Assembly: GCA_036850595.1 (NCBI GenBank) | Contig: CM072160.1 | Coordinates: forward strand, 18,517,906 to 18,581,905 | Reading direction: 5' to 3' | DNA from: Rhyacichthys aspro | Taxonomy: Eukaryota > Chordata > Actinopteri > Gobiiformes > Rhyacichthyidae | DNA: 64,000 bases | Shown here: positions 12,256-24,300 of the stretch, piece by piece | Layout of the letters: each line of letters begins with the position of its first letter | Numbering within the stretch: position 1 is the first letter of the stretch | Program-made: the position numbers and the translations under genes | Notes under the pieces: generated by a model | Told to the model about the DNA's origin: nothing | The model's input: the letters and a program-made list of their open reading frames with translations, nothing else | The model's database searches: none

Positions 12256-13246
12256 CTAAAGAAGACACAGAAGCAGTCACAATCCTGGGGTGAGCCTCTT
12301 GGAGAGTGTTCAAAACGGGGCAGACTTCACCTTCTCAGTGACTCTGGGTCCCTGCCACAAACAAACAGAACAGTTGAGACTTGTTAGAGAACAGCCGGAG
12401 CATAAAATGAAGCAAAACAAACAAGGACTGACCCAGTTTATTAATAGGAATGATAGGTGTTTGGTGCAGATTAAGGGCAGAAAAAGTTCACATACCATCA
12501 AAATACAATGCTTTCTTCACTGACAGTTACTATTCAAGCCTAATAGTGTTATTAAAGAAGTATGTGATATAATTTTTTGATGAAATAAATAAAAATATCA
12601 CATACTTCTCCTTAAATAGGTGTATATTCAAAAAGAGAGTGTTGAGTGACAAAACACTGATCTAAACCTACCTACCACCATATCACAAACATTGCCTTTA
12701 ATGCTTTTTATACTAATGTCATCTGCCCTGTCAGTTCTTCATTTGTTTTTGGTGTCCCAGTGTTTCATAGCATTCATTTATGTATTTGTTTTTCGTAATG
12801 CTATTTAAAGCTCCATTTTATCCCTCTTAGTATTAATTTGATTTATGATCACACAATGTTAGTTCAGCAGAGTTAAGACAGCATAAAAGCAGTATCCCAT
12901 CTGGTATCCTTTGCATGAACTGCTATTATGAAGTAACTAAGCAGTTTAACATTAATGTTTATTTGCGTAGGATATTAAGATTTTCAAACTATTAACTTGT
13001 TTTTTGTTTGTTTTGGTATTACATTTATATCCCCCCCAAAAATGCATCCTATCACCTAAAACTACACTGCATACATAGACAGCATGGTTATCATTCAAAA
13101 ACAAGTGGAAAAGCTATTTTAGTCCATGAAGCCCTTAGTGATTTATCGATAGGGGTGACCCCAAGGAGCAGCGTGCATTATTGTAGCGCTCGCACTATCG
13201 GAATGTGAATTAAGAAGCAGGGAAAAGAGCAGAAAATCGGGCTTAC
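12256..13246 (-). other. lhfpl6: Putative lhfpl6 intron 1
   Basis: This stretch lies between the exon 2 acceptor and the candidate exon 1 donor. It is AT-rich with no recognised gene. It contains a perfect 14-bp inverted repeat (12557-12570 with 12595-12608). The intron call depends on the exon 1 model. Confidence 0.4.
12557..12608. repeat. Perfect inverted repeat, 14-bp arms
   Basis: GAAGTATGTGATAT (12557-12570) is the exact reverse complement of 12595-12608. The loop is AT-rich and its ends can pair further (ATTTTT with AAAAAT). It may be a hairpin or the relic of a small palindromic element. Confidence 0.85.
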
Positions 13247-13650
13247 ATGTTGGGAGAGCTCCGCAATAAGCAGCACTACACCGAGAGGTCCTTTCCATCT
13301 ACGGGCTCCAGCTGTGTGGGCTCCCTTAGCAAACTTTTCTCTTGTCCACGAAGAAGAAACAGCGTACATCCAACGCGCCGATAACCGCTCAGAAGTGACC
13401 GCAGACCGCCTTCATAAATGGCTCCCTTGTAGTGGATGTATTTGAGCGAAGAGGCAAGTATTCCGTCCCGAGCAGAGAAGAGAAACGTGCAGCGGCGTTC
13501 ACCGGACTGTCTTTCCCACATTCCTCCGCCAGGACCACGGGCAGGAGCAGGGGGCGGGACGGGAGGGCTCTCTGGAGGGGACAATCCTTCACGCAAACCC
13601 CGCCTAGAGGCCGGCCTCACCGCTACAACCGTCCTCCACCAGCGCCTGAC
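13247..13650 (-). promoter_or_regulatory. lhfpl6: CpG-rich promoter / putative non-coding exon 1 of lhfpl6
   Basis: This is the most CpG-rich stretch near the two genes. It has a GC box (GGGGCGGGAC at 13551-13560, plus sense) and a second CCCCGCC near 13599. On the minus strand a usable donor (CAT then GTAAGC, 13246-13241) could end exon 1 at 13247, giving an intron of about 1 kb to the acceptor at 12256. The 5' end cannot be set from sequence alone. A 114-codon minus-strand ORF (13620-13276) lies inside it; it resembles nothing I know and is best read as 5' UTR or chance. Confidence 0.45.
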
Positions 13651-14085
13651 GCGTTCAGGGACAGCTCGTAAACATCTGATTTATGTGTGCAGTCGTAAAT
13701 TGTGTCACAGTTCGTGTTGTTGTCGAAGAGGGAATGTATTACACATGCTTTGGCTTTAAACAAGTCAATTACGGGAATTAATTTTGTAACATCGAAAATC
13801 CAAAGACATCAAATGGTTCTATTTTCTCCTCCTCTCAGTGGCATAGCTCTGTATCATCCAGTCATTTTCAGTGATTAAAGGTGATATGAGGCTCATACAA
13901 CACACATTGTTTTTTGCTGAAAGCCAAAATGTAAAATAGGTTAAAACAGTAATATTTTTGTTGAACTTTATTATTCTCATAAAGCAGCATTTTTAAATTA
14001 TGCTCTCTTTATGCATATCTTAATCATAGCCCTATTTGTAAACAGATGGATTGTTAAAAACTGTTTTTAGTCTCTTTATCTTTAA

Positions 14086-14116
<31 letters not shown>

Positions 14117-15230
14117 AAAACAAAAAAAAAGACTGAAAACTCAAGCCGAAACTTATAAGCTGTGCAATGCCAAGTCTCTTTAAAAACAAAAAAAGCTGTT
14201 GCTAATAAATACTACAACTTTGTCATCTGGAGAAAGTCCAACATTTATCATATTGTCTGTTGAGTTTGTCTGTTTATCACAAGAGCAAGGTGTAATTCAT
14301 TTGAAAAATATTTCCATTTAATGTTTTTTCTTTTGCTGCTCATTTTTGCTTGAATGAGGACTATCTATTGTCCAATCAGCTGACTGCATTTTGCACACTC
14401 TGACTGCAGAGTACCTACAGAGTACAGACATATATGTTGGTCCTGTTCACCCACTGAGCCCTTTTGGAAGGAAGTTGCAAGAATAATTTTGAAAACACTA
14501 GGCTATTAATATTGATTTTTTTTTCTTTGCATCACTCTATCTTGGATGTGTCTCTGACGGGATGGGTACAGACGATGTTTATCTTTTCAAGTTGTCTTTG
14601 GCAGCAGCTAAAACTCCATCATAAAATGCTGGCTCCAAAAATGAGCTCCTTCTACTTTCGGATAAAAAATGATTGTGATCTTGAGGCATCAGGAAAAGGA
14701 TATACTTTATTAGTGCTTGTTAAGTAATTTAAATGTACACGTGCAAAATGCATTTTTCTATTAATTATATGCTGTGTCTTTTTCAACATACCATGTTATA
14801 ATGAAAATGATTTAGAAAGGGCAAAAACAGTTTATATTACACTTTCATACTTTTATACAGAAAGTTATGTTCTTATTTGAATTTCTCCAGAGGTTACTGT
14901 GGCTGTTTATTTACTTGTAATATTAGCTAGAGGGCAAACTATTCAAAGTCACACAACTATCTCAGTTCTCTGATTTTCTGGTACATAAAATCCTTTTTTT
15001 TTTTTTTTTAAACCAAGAGAAACTTCATGTAATTATTTGCTAGTAATGCACATGTATCCCTGTTATCCAGACATTATAGAAGAGTAACACACCACTGCAG
15101 TGTAGTTTGTATTTTTATATAATTACAAATATTATAGCGTAGACGTTTTTGCTGTTAACGGAACTCTTGCCTGAAGTGATGGGCTTCAGACGGACGTTTT
15201 TTGCAAACGGACCAAAACAGTTCTCCTAAG
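13651..15230. other. Divergent intergenic spacer between lhfpl6 and cog6
   Basis: This stretch of about 1.6 kb separates the presumed lhfpl6 exon 1 from the cog6 first exon. It is AT-rich. It contains a 26-base C run (14086-14111) and a T run near 14993-15010. No gene is recognised. Parts may serve as a shared or cog6-proximal promoter. Confidence 0.6.
14086..14111. repeat. Poly-C run of 26 bases
   Basis: There are 26 consecutive C, followed by T and then an A-rich run. The complementary strand is G26, able to form quadruplex structures. The exact length may be unreliable. Confidence 0.9.
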
Positions 15231-15231
15231 T

Positions 15232-15239
15232 TGACGTGG
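15232..15239 (+). promoter_or_regulatory. TGACGTGG, UPRE/CRE-like site just before cog6 ATG
   Basis: TGACGTGG lies eight bases upstream of the first cog6 ATG. The sequence matches the unfolded-protein-response element core bound by ATF6/XBP1 and related bZIP factors. It may lie in the 5' UTR or in a start-proximal promoter. Function is inference. Confidence 0.25.
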
Positions 15240-15246
15240 AGAAAAG

Positions 15247-15384
15247 ATGAGTACAATGGCTGAAACTAAAGTGGAAATTGCAGCAGAAAGCTCCCCTGCA
15301 AATCCTAATGCATCATCCCAGCAAAATAACCCGTTGTCCAGAAAATTAAATAAAATATTGGAGACAAGGCTCGACAATGACAAG
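15247..15384 (+). CDS. cog6: cog6 exon 1 (residues 1-46)
   Basis: Begins MSTMAETKVE and ends ETRLDNDK. The donor is AAG then GTAAGC. There are two in-frame ATGs, at 15247 and 15256. Both have A at -3, and the second also has G at +4. The first ~27 residues are poorly conserved, and conservation begins at NPLSRKL. Confidence 0.95.
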
Positions 15385-18300
15385 GTAAGCAATGAATGCT
15401 AGTTTTAGGCTAAGAAGCTAACCGAAGCTAAATGACAGTACTTGTTGACCTCAATTACAGGCTTATTAATGCCAGTGCCATTATGATATACTTTCAGTTT
15501 CTTAAAAAATTAGCAGAGAACGGGTAATCGCTCAGTCGATTAAATGCTTGTTGTTCCAAATATTTTTAATTTTTATTGCACGAATGTATGGATGTAGCTA
15601 CTTGGTGCGCAGTATGGGTCTAAAAGATTAGAATAGTTGTGTATTTTGTTAAGCTACTTGTGTATTCGTATTATTTAACTTAGAGTAGAGAATTCTCAAT
15701 GTAGTGTTAATTTGGAGAAGCTGCCAGGAGTAATGACTTGAACTACTTTAAATTAGGCCAATAGTTAAATTAACTACGCAAGTACTTCCAATGTCTATTT
15801 AAATGTATGATACAAAATGTAATATTTCCACAATATATAGTGCTGAGAGACTGTTATGACTTGTATGTTGTGGGAAAGTATATCTTGAAATATATAAATA
15901 TCTGTATCTAAATAAATCGCTCTAATCTGCCTTTCATGTAATACTAACATACACTGATAATAGATTTGACTCAGAAGAATCTCTGTCTGTTGTGTTTTCA
16001 CTGAACCCATTAACAGTCAAACATATTCTAAAATATGTTTTATTGCCCCTCTGCTTCCCCACACTTATTTTGTAATAAGCGAACCATTCCCGGATTAAAT
16101 ACCAGACCTTTAAAAAAAACTTGAGTCGATGTACGTTTACTTGACTCTTTAATATACACTGAAACACCCACTGTTTGTGTTTTCAGGAGATGCTGGAGGC
16201 CCTCAAGGCTCTGTCTGTGTTTTTCACCGAGAACAGTTTGCGCACCAGAAGAAACCTCCGGGGTGACATAGAGAGACGGAGCCTGGCCATTAACGAGGAC
16301 TTTGCACGGATATTTAAGGAAGTCAAAGAAGTACGTTTTCATTGAGTTACCTTAAACACACACCTAAATTCCTTAAAGGCATAATATGCAGGATTTCCAA
16401 ACTTTTGTGTACACACCTGTCCCTTTCTACCATACTTTGTTTAATATTCATCAGTGAGTAAAAGAAATCAATCAACTGAAACTGTCATATACTTTTGCTG
16501 TATTTTGTTTTTCTTTGTTGTTAATGGCTGAGAGCTAGACACTCAGAAATGTCCCTCCCATGTAAACAAAGGAGGGAAACAGTGAAACATAGACAGAAGA
16601 CATTATGTTACAGATAATGTAACAGTGGTTTGCAGTAAAAAGGGATTTCTATTGTGTGAGTTTCTATTCTGTATGTTAATAATAATTGTAGTCATGTGTA
16701 ATAAGTGTCTTTGGTGTTGTATCTCTCTTAACAGGAGCTTGAGAGTGTGAATGAAGACGTCCAGGCCATGAGCACCTGCTGTGAAGAAATGACCAGCAGG
16801 TTAAAGGTGCAGCATATCAAACCTTTTTCCTATCACACATGTTTGGTGTTAACCTTTACATTACCCGTTTTACTTAATATTTATTTTTATTTTTTATAAT
16901 TACAGTTGGACTTGTCAATAACAACCATGTTTCTTCTACAGGCAGCAAAGGAGCAGACTCAGGATTTGATAGTCAAGACCAACAAACTGCAGGGAGAAAA
17001 GTGAGTTCACACCAAAGACATTTTGTATATTTGTTTGTGTCTGTGTTCATTAAATATTTTGTGCTAAGAACAAGATGAACTATTTGCCCTTGGACATAAC
17101 AAAATAAGATTATTAAGATTATAAGAAAATCCTGAGGGTTTTGTACTTGTTTATGTTAAGATTACAATATCTTTTAGGATCTTTATTCAAACAAATTAAA
17201 ACTTTAACATATTATTTCATTACTAGAAAATAAGGTAATGTGAATATAATACTGCCTACACCGCATGAATTTCTATTTGTCATTATCTTAATTGTTAGTA
17301 TTCAGCTCTTTCAGCTGTTAAAACATGGAAATTCTGGCGAAGGGATGCTTTGATTTTGCCCATTCATTTCTAATGGCAATTCAAACATTTTTCAAAATTT
17401 TCTTCAGCTGATTTAGCTGTTCATTACTTCAGGATAACTCCACATTTCAGCATCATTCAAATTGAATAATTAACAAGAGATACAGGTTACTATTATACAA
17501 CTTTTTTCATATTCACTTTTGAGAAATCACTGTGTAGTTTTTCAGTTTAATACTACTTAATTCAAAAACATGTCACTTCCTTCAAGTATATACACTAACT
17601 TTTTGATATGGAATTCAAGATGTTTCAGCATCCCTTACAAGGCCCTTTGCTAATTATGCTAAAATGTTACATCCTTTTACTTTAAAATGGCTGGTTACAT
17701 TCAGACTTCAAGTAACCTTGTTTATTTGTATCATGTAAAATTGAAAATGACTAAGGGACACAATTAAAAGACTTAGTGATTGAGTTAGTGATTACAAAAG
17801 TTGCACTCAGCATTGCAGGAAATATGATTCTTTCAAAGCAGGTCACCAAAATATAAAAAATGACATGTCTTGTGCTGTGAACTTTCAGACTGGCATTTCT
17901 GAATGTCAGGAGATCCCAGAGATAGGCTGGTGTCCACATTTTAAATTACCCGTGGAAATGAAAGAAAGAAAGCTCATAATGCTGCTGCTTTTTGTTATCT
18001 TTTACGTAGCCACCAGTCATTCTGACAATCCATCATATCAGTCTGTGATCAGGCACCCTCATCAGTCCGGAGCTACACCAAATCACCACACTCTCTGGTG
18101 TCTCATTTCCCACAGAGAAATCGTCTCCTTTTCTGTTTGGGTAACATCCAGACAAATAGCTGTTCTGTCAAAGCACACAGCTGGAAAATATGGTCCATTT
18201 TACAATATCTGCACACGTTGGACTAGAGACACTTCCCAATTTATTATGAACCATACAAACCCGAAAGAAAAACCTATATTTAAATTACACAGTAAATGTG

Positions 18301-21300
18301 ATCTACAAATGTGACTGCTGTAAAGAGGTGTGTCTTTGCTCTTTTTGATAGACAAAAACAATAATTTAAGCCAAAATATGAAGAAAATATCTCAAAACAT
18401 TGAATTAGTAAATCTCTATAAGTATAAATAAGAAATGAATTAGTATTGATACTTATTCTTAGTATTGTATGATTGTGAGCGTATACAAAGAAAATAGAAT
18501 TTGCCCAAGAATGGATCCCTGTCATACATCAGACAAAAGAGGAACAGATGAAGTATCACAAAATTCAACCAGAAAACAATTTCTACAATCAGTAAATATT
18601 AATTGTATTTCTACTGTACAATTAGCTTGGTTTTAGTGATTGTTTACAGTGTGCAAATGTGGAGGCCACTTTAGGCGAATATCTACATCTTTTATTGCCA
18701 AACCATACTGAGTAATATTATGACTTTAATTTGATCAACATATCTATATAAATGTGTCTATTTGACACCATTGTTGACATTCAACAATGGTGTAAAAATG
18801 GATCTCTCTCCTCTGAGAGATCACTCCTGTGACTGGTTTGCCTGAGGTTGGGGTGTTGCTCATTAGCATTTGCAGCAGTGATGACCTCCGTGCTCACTGA
18901 CCTTGCGAGGTGACACAGAGGAGGGGCCACTAGCAAAGATAATGTAGATTTCTGGCAAAAGACACTGCTGACAGCTGTGATGTACTGCTGCAATTCCTCG
19001 CTCCACTGGCACGGCTTCAGGACCTCCCCGGCTAAAGGTGACATATTAGACGAGGGACTCGGACTGAAGCGAAAGGAGATGAGCTCTGAATGTGTGCAGT
19101 GAAGAAGCAAGTGGGAGTAAGGCCACCGAGCGGTGAATTAATCCGTTGTGCATGAGGTCCTGTAGAGCTAAGTGGTCAGAGATTTTAACATGAATGCCTT
19201 TGTATAGAGATCCCTTTGAGATTAGCTGTCGGGCTGTGCGACATTTTCATTTGCAAAGCTACAGTGAGTGACCCCAGGACCAGATGGGATGGTGTCTGTG
19301 CACTGGGCTTTGACCTTGTCTTTAGCAGGATTGTCTCTGAAGAGCTGCCAGGGGAAGTGTGCAGACAGGCTGTCCTCCTTCAGTGACCCCCCCAGTCACC
19401 GCCACACTCAAGTCCCATTGGTCAGATCTATTTCAGGTCAAACGACCCCCCTGTACTCCACACACTGCATTTTTATTTTCTCCTCTTGACACTTCCAGGA
19501 TTCCTAGAATTGTAACATAACCTCACATAGGACTGGCCCATATTGTGTTATATGATCAGCCCATTTTAAATTCCTTTCCGGGATATTTGCCTTAATTTTT
19601 CCCAATAGTCTGCCGGCTTCTAAAAGACTAGAGATTCTGCCTCTTTTCTAAAAGCACTAGATTTAGCTGGATGTTTTTAAATGGTAAATTGTTAATCACA
19701 GCGTTGTTTGGTGACCAATGCAGCCCTGTTATAGTTTTAGATATTTTACTCAATATGGATAGGTAAGCTAAGTACTGATTGGCATTATTTATTCAAATGG
19801 TCAACTTCTATTTGTGTCATTCAGTGCGTCTGCATCTCTGGGCACTACTGGCAAATAGATTTTTAAATCATCATGAAAATGAAAGGAGAGACTTTGTCTG
19901 GCAATAATTATACTTGAAGGCAGCACATGCAAAGAAAACTCAAAAGGGCCAAGAATAGACCCCTGTGTTACACCAAAGAAAATAGGAGCATGGGAATGGT
20001 CACAAGTCCACCCATCAAACAGTCTTAGAGCATTATTTAAAGCTTCTTCAATTAATAATAGTAAGTAGTAATTTCAGTTTCACAGTATGCATCTGAGTTT
20101 TAATCAAAATGTTTTCCTTTAATGCAGTTTGTTTGACATCCATTATTAGACAAAATCACTTTAATAATGAACTATATTTCAGGTTGCTCTCTGATCTTTA
20201 GTTTATGATAAGTATACTGGCCGAATTACTTAATAATATATGTAATAAATTATTATTCTAATATATTTGATCTTTTTTTTTGTCATATCACTCATCCCCA
20301 ACCTTGTGTTCTGTGCTTCTAGGGCACACCATATAAAACAAGTCAATTTTCAAAGCGCTGCACTCTCCTGATATGTATTTACCTGACAGAGCAGACCTGT
20401 CCAACACTCTTTGCTATCTTATCTGCTGCTGACACTGTGTCATTTGTCAGCTCTAATGAAATGGAAAGAAACGGCTCATTGTTTACAGCGGGCAAAGCAA
20501 AGGTGGAAGCTGCGGGGATGTCAGTGTTTGTCTACCGGCCTTTAGACATGCTGCGCTTTTGTTTTCGGAGTCCTTGTCCCATTCAAAGACTCCGTCAGCA
20601 GAAGCATTAATTACATGTTGTGTGTTCTCTTTTAGTAATGCTAGCCACCTGTCCAGCTCTGTGTGATCTTTTCATTACAGTGTTGTCATCGTGCCGAAAC
20701 AAGTCGAGACATCTTCCTACCAGATGTTTTTTACGGACTGTGTGACCTCATGCGTAACCAGAGCCAAGAGGTTGGACTGTTGGTTTAGTTATTCAGCCAT
20801 CATCAAATAGCACCGACTGTTGAGTTACAGTCTGTTTGGCTCAGTGCCACAGGGCAGCATTGATGAATGTGGTATCAACAAGTGCCATTTGTCAAGTGGC
20901 AGTCATTCATTTTTCATAGTAAATGAGTGAATGAGCAATAGCGTGTGGCATAGACATTTGTGGTTTTGAGAAAGCCTATTAAGGAGTTGATCCAACTTCT
21001 AAATTTATCCTATGATTGCTATAGAGAGTGTAATGTCTGCAGTAGTCATTGTAATCATGAGACATCTCTGTTGTGGGTTGAATTGGACAGATACAAAAGA
21101 CTCCCAAAAAGTTTCAGTACAATAATCCCGTGGTCTGATGAGAGATTTTCAGTTGCCTTTTTTCAAATGGCGAAAAAAACCCTGGATATTAAAGGCGACC
21201 ACACTTAGTGAATGTTACTTTGGATTTTGTAAAAATGGCTTTGTTGAATAATATCGTTTTGATGTCCAGTTTGTGTCAAAAATTGTTCGGTGCATGGAAC

Positions 21301-24300
21301 CATTTTGAGACAACACCACGTGTGTGTTGTTAACATGTCACGATTGCTATCCTGAAGCACAATTTTGACACTGGTGCATCAGCATTGTTTTGTCTTGATT
21401 GACTAATAGGAAGCAATTAAAAAACAGTTGACAGGACACTGGTTCTCAGATTCCGACTGCCAATCAAGGAATGTGATGATATAGTAAAACTGTTCATTGA
21501 TTTAAATATTCATTCATACATTAATTTTCTACCGTTTGGTCCCGTTGGGGGTCGCGGGTGGCTGTAGCCTATCCCAGCTGCTTTGGGCCTTAGGCGGGGT
21601 ACACCCTGGACAGTGGCCAGTAGGTTGTAGGGCTGTCACTTAGAGATGAACATTAACAGACAACCATTCACTCTCACATTCATTCACTAGGGATACTTTA
21701 GAGTTGCCAATTGACCTATATTACTATATACCTTTCTGGTCACAGAAAGACCAGAGGTAGCTGACGATGTTTGAGTCAGCCACAAGGCCACAAGCCAAGG
21801 ATGTTTGAGCCGGGATCTGAACTCACAACCTTCTTGCTGTGAAGCTAACCACTCTGCTACCGCGCAATATGATTTAAATATAGTTTTAAAAAAGGGTTGT
21901 GGGGGTGCCCTGTTAGCTAAAGTGGTAGAGTATCATATTACTGGAGGGACTGGGACCAAATTCTGCAGCACCTCATGTTATTCAATATTGCACTGTGCAC
22001 AACTGGCTGCTAGAAAAAAAAAAATGCTATAGCACATGTATCACCAATGTAAACCCACTTGAAAACTGATGTTTGACCTTTAACCCTCTGGGGTTGCTGT
22101 AGTTTGAGGGTGACCCTCTGAAGCTCCCATAGTTTAGGGTTTGATCTTCTCAGTATGGTCTTGAATTATTAAGAAATTGAAAATTGAAATTAGTTAATAT
22201 AAAGTGTTCTCTAAAAACAAAGGCAAACTGAGCGTTGTGTGTCTTTCACACTGATATTAGTATTGCTTCTTTGCAGGTGGTTAATAATTAAAGAGCTCTG
22301 AAAGTCTTCAGGGAATGGCCAGGACCATCCCAGTGTAAATGACAACCTGTATAAAATGACATTTGAGGCCCATTACAGCAGTGCTGGCTGTTAATGAGGT
22401 AGCAGCTCTGAGTAAGCCTCTCTATTGTTTGATGTGGCTGGCCGTGACTGCACTCTGTGATCAGTGGCGCGTGGCTAACTAACGCCAAATTTCAACGCGA
22501 GCCTTTGAAACAGCCCCTAATAGATTTTAATGGATAATCGACCCACATGGTTTACAATAACAGGGTGGGTCATTGGTCGGCTTGCTACAAAGAGCTTTTG
22601 ATCCCCTTATCACTCAGTCTGTCTGCCTATCAGTCTCATAATGCACTGTGAATCATATGTTTATCCAAGGGGAAATCCAAACTGTCAGGTGAAATTAAGG
22701 CCAAGATAAAAGTCTACTTTATTAGCTGTAAATGTTCACTCAGCTTCTCTCCAAGATATTCAATCAACACTAATTACCTGATGCCAACATTGAATTTTTC
22801 ATAAAAATAACTTAATATGCTTTTACTCCAGTTATACATTTTAATAGATGAATTTGCATTTTTCCTTTTAGAACTCAAACTCATGTATGCATGGCCGGAA
22901 GTTAATCAGCCAGACCAGCTGTTGATAAAAGGCAGGACACCCACCGATGCCAACCAGTTGCCAGATTGGTGTGAGAGTTCCATTTCATATTTAATATAGA
23001 CCCTTTTTGTTCAAGCTCTGTGCTTATAAAAGTTAGGCATTATACATGCATAATAGAGCATAATCCACATACAATTTGAAATTTGGTTCCAAGATAGTTA
23101 TGATAAATGGCAACTGACTGACCATATGTGTGCTGTCAGTGAGTAGATAGAGAAAATTAGCAAGTTGGCATCATATGTATTTTAACAAATAACACCACAT
23201 CAAGGACCTGAAATTATACACAGTTGTTTTAGGACCTGTGCTTCCTCATCAAAGGGTAACTAAAATCTGCCTCAATAGGAAGACGCCTAGTCTAAATGTG
23301 GGTCAATGCTGTAACTCTTTCATGTCACCAGAAGGCTTATATTCCCTAATGCAAGATACCACACATCTTAGAAAACCAGAAAAAAAGATGGTAGTTTAGT
23401 TTTTTCCGCAGGACACAGAAATTGTACAAAAATACTGGAAATAATGTTTATAGTCCCAGAAAATTGTAATGCATTTCACACAAGTACATTTTTCAGGTTT
23501 GTGTCTGTAAACTTTGGTGTGCTTGTACTTTGAACCTTAACTTAAAGCTTCACATTACATCAATCCAATGGAAATTCGAAGTTTAAGTTTTGTAGTAGCA
23601 CTGTAGTTTGTGGTTCAAATCTGGTTCAAACTGACCCTCAAAGTAATTTTAGGTGATATACATGAACCCTGTTTAAAATAAAAAGGTGGCGTCGAACTGT
23701 ATTTGCTTTAAATGTATAAACAGTCAAAGATGTGAGCATCTGGGATTAGCCATGTCACCTATACCAGTTACGTTTTTTGTTCAATTGTTGGTCAGTTGAC
23801 AAAAGTGACAAAAGCTCCACGGCCTCCATCTCATCTTCTTTAGTTCCCTAAAAATACGAGTTGCATTGCTAAGGGCTAACAGCTAATCCCTGGTGTCCAC
23901 AGTGAGCCATGGTCCGGACCGGTGTGTCCATAGAAAAGACAAAATACAAGCAGTACAGATAAAATGTTTTTGGTCTCCACAATTTAAAAAAAAAAAAAGG
24001 CCATTAGACCTACTTTTATTTTTTATTTTTTTGAACAATTGCAATTCTTCATTCTTTCTCCCTGTGGTATGTTTTAGTAATTGTATAAAGCCTCGTTTAC
24101 AACTTGCTTATTGATCATATGTTGTTTTTGTTTACTGTTTATGACTGTTAAGTTTGCAAACTTTGATTTTCTCCCAGGTCCCTCTAAACTTGCTGCACTA
24201 ATAGCCTTGCCCTGTGAGATAATTAAGTAGGCATAGGTAATTCACTGTTTGACAAAAGTGTTTATGAGATTGTGCTGTGCTGTAATGCCTAAACGACTTC

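Noticed and set aside
13276..13620. 114-codon minus-strand ORF in the CpG-rich block
   Set aside because: Composition-driven; no family resemblance; more likely 5' UTR of lhfpl6.
17865..18314. 149-codon plus-strand ORF in cog6 intron 4
   Set aside because: No recognisable protein, no splice context, AT-rich; treated as chance.
21914..22000. tRNA gene
   Set aside because: Only an A-box-like motif survives, with no cloverleaf and an A-rich tail; a SINE remnant.
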